Positions 8,773 to 16,616 of a stretch of DNA of 64,000 nucleotides are shown one piece after another. The stretch is from Acidicapsa ligni. GTDB lineage: Bacteria > Acidobacteriota > Terriglobia > Terriglobales > Acidobacteriaceae. Made by a program: the position numbers and the translations under genes. The notes beneath the pieces were generated by a model, which saw only the letters and a list, made by a program, of their open reading frames with translations, searched no databases and was not told the origin of the DNA. Each line of letters opens with the position of its first letter. Position 1 is the first letter of the stretch. The stretch spans positions 992,001 to 1,056,000 of the forward strand of contig NZ_JAGSYG010000001.1 in NCBI RefSeq assembly GCF_025685655.1, given 5' to 3'.

Positions 8773-9822
8773 ATGAAATGTGCAGAGATTCACGAGAAGG
8801 TCGCACTCGCCGCCTATGGAGAGCTGCCAGATGACCAGATGCACGCGCTTGCGCAGCACCTGGTGAGTTGCCCGGAGTGTCGGGAGGAGCAGGAACAGTT
8901 GCTGGCTCTCAAGACGCTGGCGGGCGCATATCCGGTAATAGAGCCGAATGCCAACCTGGTAGCGCGTTCGCGGACGCGGCTGGAAGAGGCGCTGGATGCG
9001 CTGCCTCCGAAACGCTGGTATGACCGTGTGGCGGATTGGATGACGCGGACGGCGGCGGGCTTGCAGAATGCTCCGGTGGCGGCTTGCCTGCTGCTGGTAG
9101 CTGGGGCTGGATTGGGCAGTTTAGGCGGCTATGAGTATGCGGCTGGCCGGGCGGCGAATTCGGTGGTGGCTGCGGCTTCTGTTCGGAGCGATCGGCCGGT
9201 TGCGGTGGCTGAGCCTGTGGTGAGTCCTGCGGCTGCGGCTACGACTCGGGTATCGGCGGCGGAGATCTCGGGCGTTTCCAATATCTCCAATATTTCAAAG
9301 ATCGTGCGCCAGCCGAATTCGAACCTGGTGGAGGTCAGCTATAACCAGGTGGAGCCGCGGCAGGTGCGCGGGACGCTGGAGAATCCACAGATACAGCAGT
9401 TGCTGATGCTGGCTTCGCAGAATGCGGCTAGTCCCGGGGTGCGCGATGACTCCGTTGGGTTGCTGGCGGCGGCGTGCAAGACGGGATCGGGTTGCCAGGG
9501 AGCGGATGCGCAGGGCACGGGGATTCGCGATGCGCTGATGGTGGCGCTGCGTTATGACCGGAGCGCGACGGTGCGGGAAAAGGCGCTGGCCGGGCTGGAG
9601 CCGTATGTGTCCGAGGATATGCAGGTTCGGAATGCGGTGCTGGAGGCGTTGCTGAATGATCCGGAGGCGAAGATTCGCTCGGAGGCGATCAGCATGTTGC
9701 AGCCGGTGGAAGCGGATACGAGTGTGCGTCAGGTGCTGTCGACGGTGGCGCTTTCGGATCAGAATTCCCATATCAGGACAGCTTCGCGGGCAGTATTGCA
9801 ACGTGTCTCCGAAATTCAGTAA
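8773..9822 (+). CDS. Membrane anti-sigma factor: zf-HC2 domain plus HEAT repeats
   Basis: The N-terminus has the zinc-binding anti-sigma motif HALAQHLVSCPECREE (His-x3-Cys-x2-Cys). A single membrane helix follows near residues 100-120 (VAACLLLVAGAGLGSLGG). The outer part is a low-complexity linker, then helical HEAT-like repeats in the last 140 residues (VREKALAGLEPYV, KIRSEAISMLQPV, HIRTASRAVLQRV). By family, the inner domain holds the sigma factor of the preceding gene and releases it on an envelope signal. The HEAT-like outer domain, probably a protein-binding sensor, is unusual compared with RseA-type proteins. It lies 94 bp after the sigma gene. Confidence 0.87.
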   Translation: MKCAEIHEKVALAAYGELPDDQMHALAQHLVSCPECREEQEQLLALKTLAGAYPVIEPNANLVARSRTRLEEALDALPPKRWYDRVADWMTRTAAGLQNAPVAACLLLVAGAGLGSLGGYEYAAGRAANSVVAAASVRSDRPVAVAEPVVSPAAAATTRVSAAEISGVSNISNISKIVRQPNSNLVEVSYNQVEPRQVRGTLENPQIQQLLMLASQNAASPGVRDDSVGLLAAACKTGSGCQGADAQGTGIRDALMVALRYDRSATVREKALAGLEPYVSEDMQVRNAVLEALLNDPEAKIRSEAISMLQPVEADTSVRQVLSTVALSDQNSHIRTASRAVLQRVSEIQ

Positions 9823-9922
9823 CCTAAAGTAACCAAGGTCGGAGTAAGATCGTCTCACTTTCCCAACCCAGCATCGTCATAAGAATGCGGGTGGGATACG
9901 AAACACCGTGGGAGAAGCGCAC

Positions 9923-10810
9923 GTGAAGTACTTTTTGAGGCCGTACAGAAGTTTATATTCGTTGCCGGGGGCGGTGGCTCTGGGGGCTCTGCTGGCTGTT
10001 GGCGGGTCGATGGCCGGTCTGACGGTTGAGGCGAGGGCGCAGGGTACGCAGGTGGGGCAGTTGGTGAAGCATGCCCGGTTGCTGCTGCATACTCCTTCTC
10101 AAAGTTATCTGGGCGTGGATGTGGGAGACATCGACCAGGAGCGCGCTGCGGCGCTGCACCTGAAGGATACCCACGGCGTTGAGATTACGGTGCTGGATCA
10201 TGATGCTCCGGCGGGCAAGGTGGGTCTGAGGCTGCATGACGTGATTCTGCAGATGAATGGCCAGGTTGTGGAGAATGCGGAGCAGGCGAAGCGGATGCTG
10301 CGGGAAACTCCGGTGGGGCGCAAGGTGCATATTGTTTTTAGCCGGGATGGCGCGCAGCAGGCGTTGACGGTGCAGATGGCGAATCGGCGCAAGATGCAGG
10401 ATGAGGCACGGGAGCAGATTGGGATGGTCGGCACGTCGGGGCCTTCGCAGGGGTTTTTGGCGAGTGGCGCGGATATTCCTTCTTCGGGTGGATTTCATTT
10501 CTGGGGAATGGGGAATTCGCTCAAGGTTGGCGCCCTGGTGGAGCCGCTGACGGCGCAGATGGCGGACTTTCTTGGTGTTTCAAGCGGGCTGATGATCAAG
10601 AGCGTGGCGCACAGAAGCGCGGCGGATGCTGCGGGATTGAAGCAGCATGATGTGATCCTGGGGATTGGCAGCGAGGCGGTTGTGACTTCGAGCGATTGGG
10701 AGCGGCTGCTGCGGACGAATGAAGGCAAGCCGGTTCAGGTAGAGATTTTGCGCGATCGGACGAAGCAGTTGGTGCTGTTGCAGGTGGATGGGAAGCGGCA
10801 TAAGAGCTAG
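9923..10810 (+). CDS. Exported protein with two PDZ domains, no protease domain
   Basis: A signal-like hydrophobic segment near the start (LPGAVALGALLAVGGSMAGL) is followed by two PDZ domains. The first is at about residues 50-140 (YLGVDVGDI, LHDVILQMNGQVV). The second is in the last 95 residues (SSGLMIKSVAHRSAADAAGL, LKQHDVILGIGSEAV). No HtrA-type trypsin domain is present. PDZ domains bind peptide C-termini; here the protein probably acts in the envelope with the preceding anti-sigma factor, as PDZ proteins do in RseA/DegS-like signalling, but this is inference. GTG 9923 is preferred because GGGAGAA lies 6 bases before it; the frame opens at 9908. Confidence 0.85.
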   Translation: MKYFLRPYRSLYSLPGAVALGALLAVGGSMAGLTVEARAQGTQVGQLVKHARLLLHTPSQSYLGVDVGDIDQERAAALHLKDTHGVEITVLDHDAPAGKVGLRLHDVILQMNGQVVENAEQAKRMLRETPVGRKVHIVFSRDGAQQALTVQMANRRKMQDEAREQIGMVGTSGPSQGFLASGADIPSSGGFHFWGMGNSLKVGALVEPLTAQMADFLGVSSGLMIKSVAHRSAADAAGLKQHDVILGIGSEAVVTSSDWERLLRTNEGKPVQVEILRDRTKQLVLLQVDGKRHKS

Positions 10811-10830
10811 TCGCGTAGAAGCAGGACAGG

Positions 10831-10867
10831 AAAAAGGCGGAATGCTCATTGAGCATTCCGCCTTTTT
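10831..10867. terminator. Bidirectional terminator shared by two converging sigma modules
   Basis: An 18-base arm (AAAAAGGCGGAATGCTCA) is followed after one base by its exact complement, which ends in five T. The A run on one side and T run on the other allow Rho-independent termination in both directions. It closes the plus-strand PDZ gene and the minus-strand exported-protein gene. Confidence 0.9.
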
Positions 10868-10893
10868 ATGCGTGCAGGATTTACTTGCCGGTT

Positions 10894-11460
10894 CTATTTG
10901 TTTAGAGGTTGCGCTTCAATTTGAATGTCAATCTTGTGGCCACTGACAGGATCGGTGGAGGAGTAGACATTGATCAGCTTACCCAACGGCAAAACCGGAT
11001 TGACCGAATAGCGTCCCGTACGTCTTACCGGGCGAAGTTTGCCTCCCGGGTCGATAACAAAATCGTTGATTTCTATCCGCAGGCTGACTGCCAACTGAGA
11101 GCCTATGCTTTTAATGTCATTCAAATCGATGTTCGTGCCAGTTTCGATGGATTCAACATCTGTTCCGACACCAAATGGGACCTGAACGCGGCTGGAATCT
11201 CGTACAGAAGGATCGCCGCCTGAGGATCTGTTAGCGGAAGTAGCGATGGTGTAGCTCTGCTTGAGCGTGGTTTTGCCGTGGTCGCTTGCTTCGAGAGAGA
11301 TGGTAAGTAAAAAGGGCTCCTGTTTAGGGCGTTCCTGGGCTGTTTTTTCCGCTGGTTGAAGGGACTCGTTGGATTGCGCATGTAGAAACGGCGCGGCGAG
11401 CAAGAGGGTGGCGACGACGAGACGGGCAACGGGGCGGGCAGCTAGGCGGGCAGCGGGCAT
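10894..11460 (-). CDS. Exported secretin-like hypothetical protein
   Basis: This 188-residue protein has a signal peptide (ARLVVATLLLAAPFLHAQS) and a beta-rich body. It contains GKTTLKQSYTIAT, TGTNIDLNDI, LAVSLRIEINDF and LPLGKLINVYSS...KIDIQIEAQ. These blocks follow the same order as the C-terminal half of the exported protein at 61823-62605, so the two belong to one family. It is the third gene of a sigma/anti-sigma operon, 11 bp after the anti-sigma factor. ATG 11460 is chosen because AAGGAG lies 5 bases upstream. It is probably an envelope protein controlled by, or signalling to, that sigma factor; the role is unknown. Confidence 0.75.
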   Translation of the reverse strand: MPAARLAARPVARLVVATLLLAAPFLHAQSNESLQPAEKTAQERPKQEPFLLTISLEASDHGKTTLKQSYTIATSANRSSGGDPSVRDSSRVQVPFGVGTDVESIETGTNIDLNDIKSIGSQLAVSLRIEINDFVIDPGGKLRPVRRTGRYSVNPVLPLGKLINVYSSTDPVSGHKIDIQIEAQPLNK

Positions 11461-11471
11461 TGGGTTCTCCT

Positions 11472-12200
11472 TCAAGGGGTGATGGGGTTCTTGGGGTCCA
11501 TTTCAATGGGGTGAATGACGATTGAGTCGGTCTTAATTTGCTGTACCTTAATTTGCGGTACTGAGATGGGATTGTTGGGGATTGGTTTTTCCGAGTCGGC
11601 GCGCGATTTGATTGTGGCGAGAGCTTCCTCGGGGTGATAGGCGGCGAATTCTGCAAGCAGCCTTTCCTGGGCTGTGAATTGGGGCCTTGCGAACTGTTCC
11701 TCGGAGGGCTTGGGCGGCTTTACCTGAGGCCGCGAGGAGTTGGCCATGCGCAGCAGTCCAGAACGGTTATTGGGGTGGGCTGGTTGATGGGGTGTTGATG
11801 TGGACGATGGTGATTGGGCTGAAGTCTGGAGTTGAATGGGTTGTGGAGATTTAGAGGCTGCGGCGCTAGGGTTTTCGTCTCGATGCGAAATCGGGTGGTG
11901 CAGCAGGATTGCGCCGAGTGTGGCAACTGCGGCCAGTGTCGCTGCGATTGCAAATGCGGGCTGCCAGAGTGAGCGGCGGTGCGAATTCCGGGCGTTTTTG
12001 AGGGATTCGGCCTGGGCAATGGCTTCGGATGCGATTTGTGCGTGAATGCGCTGGGTCAGTCCGGGGCGCGGCTCGGCTGAGACGTAGCTGACGATTGCCT
12101 GGTCCAATATCTGGTCCAACATCTGGTCAGGTAATTGGTCCTGTACCCGGTCCAGTGAATTGCCTGTCGAGTTATTGAAATCGTCTGGTTCGTGATTCAT
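11472..12200 (-). CDS. Putative membrane anti-sigma factor
   Basis: This 242-residue protein has a cytoplasmic N-terminal region of about 70 residues that includes a short repeat (VQDQLPDQMLDQILDQ). A single membrane helix follows at about residues 75-100 (AFAIAATLAAVATLGAILL), then a Pro/Ser/Gln-rich outer region. No zinc-finger motif is seen. Its start overlaps the stop of the upstream sigma gene in an ATGA, so translation is coupled. Position and topology make it the likely partner of that sigma factor. The C-terminal part (FTAQERLLAEFAAYHPEEAL) looks helical. Sequence similarity to known anti-sigma families is weak, so the call rests mainly on context. Confidence 0.7.
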   Translation of the reverse strand: MNHEPDDFNNSTGNSLDRVQDQLPDQMLDQILDQAIVSYVSAEPRPGLTQRIHAQIASEAIAQAESLKNARNSHRRSLWQPAFAIAATLAAVATLGAILLHHPISHRDENPSAAASKSPQPIQLQTSAQSPSSTSTPHQPAHPNNRSGLLRMANSSRPQVKPPKPSEEQFARPQFTAQERLLAEFAAYHPEEALATIKSRADSEKPIPNNPISVPQIKVQQIKTDSIVIHPIEMDPKNPITP

Positions 12201-12781
12201 TCCGTGCCTCCTTTTCTGTTTTGAAATCGCAGGTTTTCCCAGTGGTTTCGCAACAATTGTCTTGCGCTGTGAATGCGTCGGCGGACGGTGCCTTCAGGGA
12301 TATTGAGAATTACGGCGATCTCGACGAGTTTCAGTTCGCCAAGGGCTGAGAGTGCCAGCGGCTGGCGGAGTTTTTCCGGGAGTTGGTCGATGAGGGCGTG
12401 AAGTTTGCGCTCCATCTGCTGGTCCATCACGAGATTTTCAGGGCTGGTGCCGGGCGCCTGCAGCGATGGGGACAGCTCCTCCTGGTGGGTTTGTGCTGGG
12501 GAACGCCGTTTGCGAACTGCGAGTCGCCATGCGGTGCGGGCGAGGTAGGCTTGTTCGTCGTCCAATTGCTGCCATCGGTCTCCTTTGTAAATTTGGAGGA
12601 ATGTTTCCTGGACGACATCTTCGGCGTCCTGCGAGTCTCGCGTGACGGCGAGGGCGATCCTGAAGATCAGGCGGGAGTGCCGTTCAACGAGGGATGCGAA
12701 CGCAGCCGATTTTTCCTCTGCCAGTTCCACGACTCGCGTCAACGGCTCTCCCAGACCTGCGATAGTGATCGCGTTTTGCAT
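12197..12781 (-). CDS. ECF RNA polymerase sigma factor
   Basis: This 194-residue sigma factor has region 2 (FASLVERHSRLIFRIALAVT, AEDVVQETFLQIYKGD) and region 4 (LPEKLRQPLALSALGELKLV, ILNIPEGTVRRRIHSARQLL). The length is typical of ECF factors with no extra domain. It heads a three-gene operon: sigma, membrane protein (4-base overlap) and exported protein. This layout suggests control by the coupled membrane protein, as in other envelope-stress systems. No clear autoregulatory promoter was identified upstream. Confidence 0.92.
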   Translation of the reverse strand: MQNAITIAGLGEPLTRVVELAEEKSAAFASLVERHSRLIFRIALAVTRDSQDAEDVVQETFLQIYKGDRWQQLDDEQAYLARTAWRLAVRKRRSPAQTHQEELSPSLQAPGTSPENLVMDQQMERKLHALIDQLPEKLRQPLALSALGELKLVEIAVILNIPEGTVRRRIHSARQLLRNHWENLRFQNRKGGTE

Positions 12782-13343
12782 CTCTCAACAGTAAAGAGTG
12801 TTGGAGTGGCCGGAGCGTTCGGTTTGGGTGGGATTTATTTTTGGATGTCTGCCTGGCGGGGTAGAGATCGGTTCTCTTTACATAATCTTTTCGGCTTGCG
12901 GCCTAGAGTTGGTTGTCATGGGAGATCGCTCTGAGTTGTCTGTGTGGAAGGCTTTGCTGCTGATTCGCGTGAGAAGGTGGCGGAATTTTCTTGAGTCTGT
13001 TCGGCGTGAGGTTTTGGGTGGCCGGGGGGATTCTTGAGGTTTGTTGTTGTTTTTGGGTTGGGATTTTGGGGGCTTCTGTGCAGAGGGGTGGATGAAGCAG
13101 ATTCCCTTCGGGAATGACAGCCAGAACAACAACTGCAAGGGCAACTGCTAAGGGCAAAGGCTAAGGCAGAAGCAGATTCCCTTCGGGAATGACAGACAGA
13201 ACTGCAAGGGCAACTGCAACTGCTAAGGGCAAAGGCAAAGGAAAGGCTAAGGCAGAAGCGGCAGCGGCTTGGGCTGGGGTTGAGCTGGTATCTGGAAGAG
13301 GGTGGGATGGATGTGGATGCCTAAATGTGATTGAATAGTAAAC
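12782..13343. other. 562-bp divergent gap with composite repeat and a doubtful small ORF
   Basis: This gap lies between the minus-strand sigma gene and the plus-strand radical SAM gene. The right half holds the composite repeat listed separately. The left half contains a short open frame at 12918-13037 (39 codons) beginning MGDRSELSVWKALLLIRVRR, rich in Arg and hydrophobic residues. It lacks a ribosome site and resembles the first residues of some permeases. It may be a gene remnant or chance, so it is not called as a gene. Confidence 0.4.
13094..13266. repeat. Composite repeat, copy 1 (two hairpin cores plus GCAACT/GCAAGG tract)
   Basis: Two copies of the palindromic core ATTCCCTTCGGGAAT, at 13101-13115 and 13176-13190, are each preceded by GAAGCAG or AGCAG and followed by GACAG. 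They are joined and followed by purine-rich DNA with a 6-base period (units such as GCAAGG, GCAACT, GGCAAA). The same composite appears at about 16.7, 19.8 and 45.1 kb. Confidence 0.85.
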
Positions 13344-14408
13344 ATGGCTACACCCCGGAGATTATCGGTGCAGGGTCGCGCGAAGGCTGCGTCGCGTAAG
13401 GTGCGTGAGCTGGCGCTGGTAGGTCGGGCTTTGGCTTCGACCGGGCATCCGGTGATGGCGCAGATTGTGCCGATGCGGTTTTGCAATCTGTCATGCGGAT
13501 ATTGCAATGAGTATGACAAGGTTTCGAAGCCGGTGCCGATTGATGAGATGGAGCGGCGCATCGACCACCTGGGGCGGCTGGGAACAAGCATTATTACGAT
13601 CTCCGGTGGAGAGCCGCTGACGCATCCGGAGCTGGATGATGTGATCCGGCGCATGCGCAAAGTTGGCGCGATGGCGGGGATGATTACCAATGGCTATCTG
13701 CTGAATGTGGAGCGCATCGAGCGGCTGAATGATGCTGGTCTGGACCACATGCAGATCTCGATCGACAACATCAATCCTGATGACGTGTCGATGAAGAGCC
13801 TGAAGGTGCTGGATAAGAAGCTTGAAATGCTGGCTGAGCATGCTGAATTTCATGTGAATATCAATTCGGTGGTGGGTGGCGGCATCAAGGATCCGAATGA
13901 CGCGCTGGTGATCAGCAAGCGGGCGCTGGAGTTGGGGTTCAGCAATACGATCGGGATTATTCACGATGGCGACGGGCAACTGAAGCCGCTTGGTCCGGAA
14001 GAGGCGAAGATCTACTTCGAGGTGCGGAACCTGGAGCGGAAGAGCTATTCGCGCTTTAACCAGTTCCAGGAAGCGATTGCGCAGGGCAAGCCGAATGACT
14101 GGCGTTGCCGCGCGGGTTCGCGCTACTTGTATATCTGCGAAGACGGGCTGGTGCATTACTGCTCGCAGCAGCGGGGATATCCGGGTGTGCCGTTGTCGGA
14201 GTACACGACGGCGGATGTGAAGAGGGAGTTCCTGACGGCGAAGTCCTGCTCGCCGAACTGCACTGTGAGCTGTGTTCACCAGATCAGCTATATCGATCAC
14301 TGGCGTGCTCCGCAGACTCGGCAGATTGGGCCGGGAAGTGGTTTGAGCGAGGGACATGGGGCGGGGCATGCGGCGCCAGAGCTGGTGACTATTCAGGGCG
14401 CTAATTAA
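13344..14408 (+). CDS. Radical SAM protein with C-terminal cysteine cluster
   Basis: This 354-residue enzyme has the iron-sulfur motif FCNLSCGYCNE (Cys-x3-Cys-x2-Cys, about residues 51-58). It also has the SAM-binding ISGGEPLTHPELDD and TNGYLLN segments and a C-terminal cysteine set (WRCRAGSRYLYICEDGLVHYC, then CSPNCTVSC) like a SPASM or twitch domain that binds another cluster. Such proteins often modify peptides or small molecules. No precursor-peptide gene is obvious nearby, so the substrate is unknown. The N-terminal 40 residues are basic. ATG 13344 is supported by the frame; the nearby divergent gap contains the composite repeat. Confidence 0.88.
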   Translation: MATPRRLSVQGRAKAASRKVRELALVGRALASTGHPVMAQIVPMRFCNLSCGYCNEYDKVSKPVPIDEMERRIDHLGRLGTSIITISGGEPLTHPELDDVIRRMRKVGAMAGMITNGYLLNVERIERLNDAGLDHMQISIDNINPDDVSMKSLKVLDKKLEMLAEHAEFHVNINSVVGGGIKDPNDALVISKRALELGFSNTIGIIHDGDGQLKPLGPEEAKIYFEVRNLERKSYSRFNQFQEAIAQGKPNDWRCRAGSRYLYICEDGLVHYCSQQRGYPGVPLSEYTTADVKREFLTAKSCSPNCTVSCVHQISYIDHWRAPQTRQIGPGSGLSEGHGAGHAAPELVTIQGAN

Positions 14409-14565
14409 AGTATTTCTCCGATTGCACTGCACCGGCCGAGACTCGCACAGCGTGACTTTTCTTAATGAAAAGCCACGCAATGCCCTTCGATTCAAAGCTG
14501 TACTCCCTGCCTGAGAACGCCTGTTCCTTCAAACTCACAGCAACTGGCTGAGTTTTGGTGTTGCT

Positions 14566-15498
14566 TTATAGCAGGATGTATTGCTTTGGTCCGGAGATGG
14601 GTTCGGGGACGCTTTGGCCTATCATTTCCTGCAGGGAATGCTCGATTCCGTAGGAGAAGTATTCGATGGCGAGGTCGTTGGGCAGGGTGCCGAAGGGTTC
14701 TTCGATCTCGTCGGCCAGGGTTTCGAGGGCGATGAAGGTGTAGGCGACCAGGACGGAGATGACCGGCGTCATATAGTCCAGCGTAGAGACCAGGCCGAAG
14801 GGCAGCAGCAGGCAATAGAGATAGAGTGTTCGGTGAATCATTACAGAGTAGGGATAGGGCAGTGGGGTGTTGGCGAGGCGTTCGCAGGCTCCAACTACCT
14901 CGGATAGATCGTTGAGATTGCGATCGAAGGCGACTGCCGTGATCTCGCCATATTCTCCTTTACGCAATCCGTCGGAGACCCACTTGCCTAATTCTGTGAG
15001 AAGGGCGATTGGGCGGAACTGTGTTTTCAGCGTTTGTGCGCAGATGTCGGGGGGAAGCAGGCGGTTGAGGTCCGGCTCCGGATTGGTGTTGCGGAGTTGA
15101 TGGCGCAGGGCGTGGGCGAAGGCTGCGAGGAGGGCTACCCACTCCTTGTTACGCTGTTGGGTTTGCGGGGTGGATTGTTCGAGGCTGCCAATGGTGAGGG
15201 CCTGGCGAACGAGCGAGCGGCCTACGTTGAGTAGAGTGCCCCACTGCTTGCGTGCCTCCCAGTAGCGGTCGTAGCTGGCGCTGTTGCGGAAGCCGAGAAA
15301 GATGGCGAGGGATACGCCGAGCAGGGTGAAGGGAGCGACGGTCAGCTCGACCTGGTAGTGGTAGATGTAGCCGTGCGTCGCGGTGACGATGATGGAGATG
15401 ACCAGCACGGTGAGGAGTTGCGGCAGGACGGAACGGATGACCGAGCCTCTCCAGATGAAGAGCATGCGGAGCCAGTTTAATTTGGTACGGACAATCAT
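14566..15498 (-). CDS. Bestrophin-like channel protein (UPF0187 family)
   Basis: This 310-residue membrane protein has the family pattern: an N-terminal WRGSVIRSVLPQLLTVLVIS helix, then LTVAPFTLLGVSLAIFLGFRNSASYDRYWEARKQW, and a later pair of helices (PFGLVSTLDYMTPVISVLVAY) with the acidic EIEEPFGTLPNDL segment. Bacterial bestrophins form pentameric ion channels in the inner membrane. The ion carried here is not predictable. It is a single gene, with the next genes on the other strand or across a terminator. The start ATG 15498 matches the conserved N-terminus. Confidence 0.88.
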   Translation of the reverse strand: MIVRTKLNWLRMLFIWRGSVIRSVLPQLLTVLVISIIVTATHGYIYHYQVELTVAPFTLLGVSLAIFLGFRNSASYDRYWEARKQWGTLLNVGRSLVRQALTIGSLEQSTPQTQQRNKEWVALLAAFAHALRHQLRNTNPEPDLNRLLPPDICAQTLKTQFRPIALLTELGKWVSDGLRKGEYGEITAVAFDRNLNDLSEVVGACERLANTPLPYPYSVMIHRTLYLYCLLLPFGLVSTLDYMTPVISVLVAYTFIALETLADEIEEPFGTLPNDLAIEYFSYGIEHSLQEMIGQSVPEPISGPKQYILL

Positions 15499-15665
15499 CT
15501 TTTCTCCGACATGGCAGCGATTTGCTGGCCGATGCTTTCAAGGATGAGATCTCTATGAGTGATTGTCGGCTATTCCGACGAAGCTGTCATTTTAGACGGG
15601 CCTGGTGACGAACTCATAGTTGGGATTATTTTCCAATATTCGATATCGCGGGATCTTCAGGGACG

Positions 15666-15698
15666 AAAATGGCGCAACCGGATTGGTTGCGCCATTTT
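15666..15698. terminator. Bidirectional 14-bp stem terminator
   Basis: AAAATGGCGCAACC at 15666-15679 pairs perfectly with 15685-15698 around a 5-base loop, and a T run follows. It stands 20 bp after the end of the minus-strand DsbA-like gene and upstream of the bestrophin gene. Confidence 0.88.
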
Positions 15699-15718
15699 TG
15701 CCTGAGAGGCCGGGGTGG

Positions 15719-16402
15719 TTATTTTGCGGATTTGGTGTCGGCTATGGCCTGGTCGATTATCTGGAAGAGCCGGGAGCGATCGACTACTTCTATGAAGGGA
15801 GCGCCTTTGGACTGGCTGGTGCTTATCCAGATGGTGGGGGTGTGCTGGATGCCGATGCGTTGACCGAGGGCGTAGTCCGCTTTGACGAGGGCGGCGAGGT
15901 TGCCCTGTGGATCGAGCGCGAATGGCAGCGGCGTTCCGTGGCTGGAGGCATAGCGCTGGGTGAACTGGAGCAGGACATCGAGGGAGGTAATGGAGCGCTG
16001 GTTCGCGAAGACTTCATCGCGGTAATCGTCGCCGAGCTTTTTGGACTTGGTGTCAAACCAGCGGGCATTGACCGCAGCCTGGAAGCTCCATGCGTGGAAG
16101 GCGAGTGGGAAGTCGTGGCGCACCCAGGGGATGTTGTATTTTGCCGCGGCCTGTTTGAGCAGAGGGTTGGCATTGGCGCAGTCGGGGCACTCCATGTCTT
16201 CAAATTCGACGATGGCGACGCGGGCTCCGGCGGGAGGCTTGATGGCGCTGGGGTCATGGACCTGGGTGGTGGGCGCGGAGTCCCCGAACTGGGCTTTTGC
16301 CGGCGTGACGAAGAGAACGGCGAGGGCCAGGGCGGCGGCGGGAAGCAGGACGCGGGAAGATTTCAAAATGGCGAGAGAGCGGGGCGTCGAAGAAATGTTC
16401 AT
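15719..16402 (-). CDS. Exported DsbA-like thioredoxin-fold protein
   Basis: This 227-residue protein starts with a signal peptide (SSRVLLPAAALALAVLFVTPAKAQ). A thioredoxin fold follows with the redox motif CPDC (ECPDCANANPLLKQ), a helical insert rich in Trp/Arg, and the cis-Pro loop IGIQHTPTIWIS. DsbA-family enzymes make or shuffle disulfide bonds in exported proteins. The CPDC centre differs from the CPHC of E. coli DsbA. It is a single gene; no DsbB or VKOR partner is visible in this window. Redox direction and partner are unknown. Confidence 0.88.
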   Translation of the reverse strand: MNISSTPRSLAILKSSRVLLPAAALALAVLFVTPAKAQFGDSAPTTQVHDPSAIKPPAGARVAIVEFEDMECPDCANANPLLKQAAAKYNIPWVRHDFPLAFHAWSFQAAVNARWFDTKSKKLGDDYRDEVFANQRSITSLDVLLQFTQRYASSHGTPLPFALDPQGNLAALVKADYALGQRIGIQHTPTIWISTSQSKGAPFIEVVDRSRLFQIIDQAIADTKSAK

Positions 16403-16487
16403 GATGGTTGGACGTTGTCCTCGAAATTATTGTAACGGTCGGTCGGGGGAAGCTGCATTTTCTTGTTCAGGAGTCTGGGTTCGGAGC

Positions 16488-16616
16488 TTATTTTTTGGGG
16501 ATTGATTCGTTGTCTCGATCGCGTTTGCGGGCGGCTATCCACTGTTTCCATTTGTAATCGGCGATTACGGTGAGGGTTACGAGGATGAGGGCGACGATGC
16601 CGAGGAGGATCTTCAT
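16488..16616 (-). CDS. Small single-pass membrane protein (42 residues)
   Basis: The frame begins MKILLGIVALILVTLTVIAD, a clear membrane helix, and ends with a very basic, charged tail (YKWKQWIAARKRDRDNESIPKK). No good ribosome site precedes ATG 16616, and the same frame stays open further upstream through the composite repeat, which is probably not translated. The topology (helix then positive tail) is typical of real small membrane proteins. No known family is recognised, so it is a tentative gene. Confidence 0.5.
   Translation of the reverse strand: MKILLGIVALILVTLTVIADYKWKQWIAARKRDRDNESIPKK

Noticed and set aside
12918-13037. 39-codon open frame beginning MGDRSELSVWKALLLI
   Set aside because: No ribosome site and no identified homologue. 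It could be a remnant of a permease gene, so it is noted only in the gap description.
13094-13266. CRISPR array
   Set aside because: Repeats are interrupted by low-complexity hexamers rather than unique spacers of even length, and there are no cas genes.
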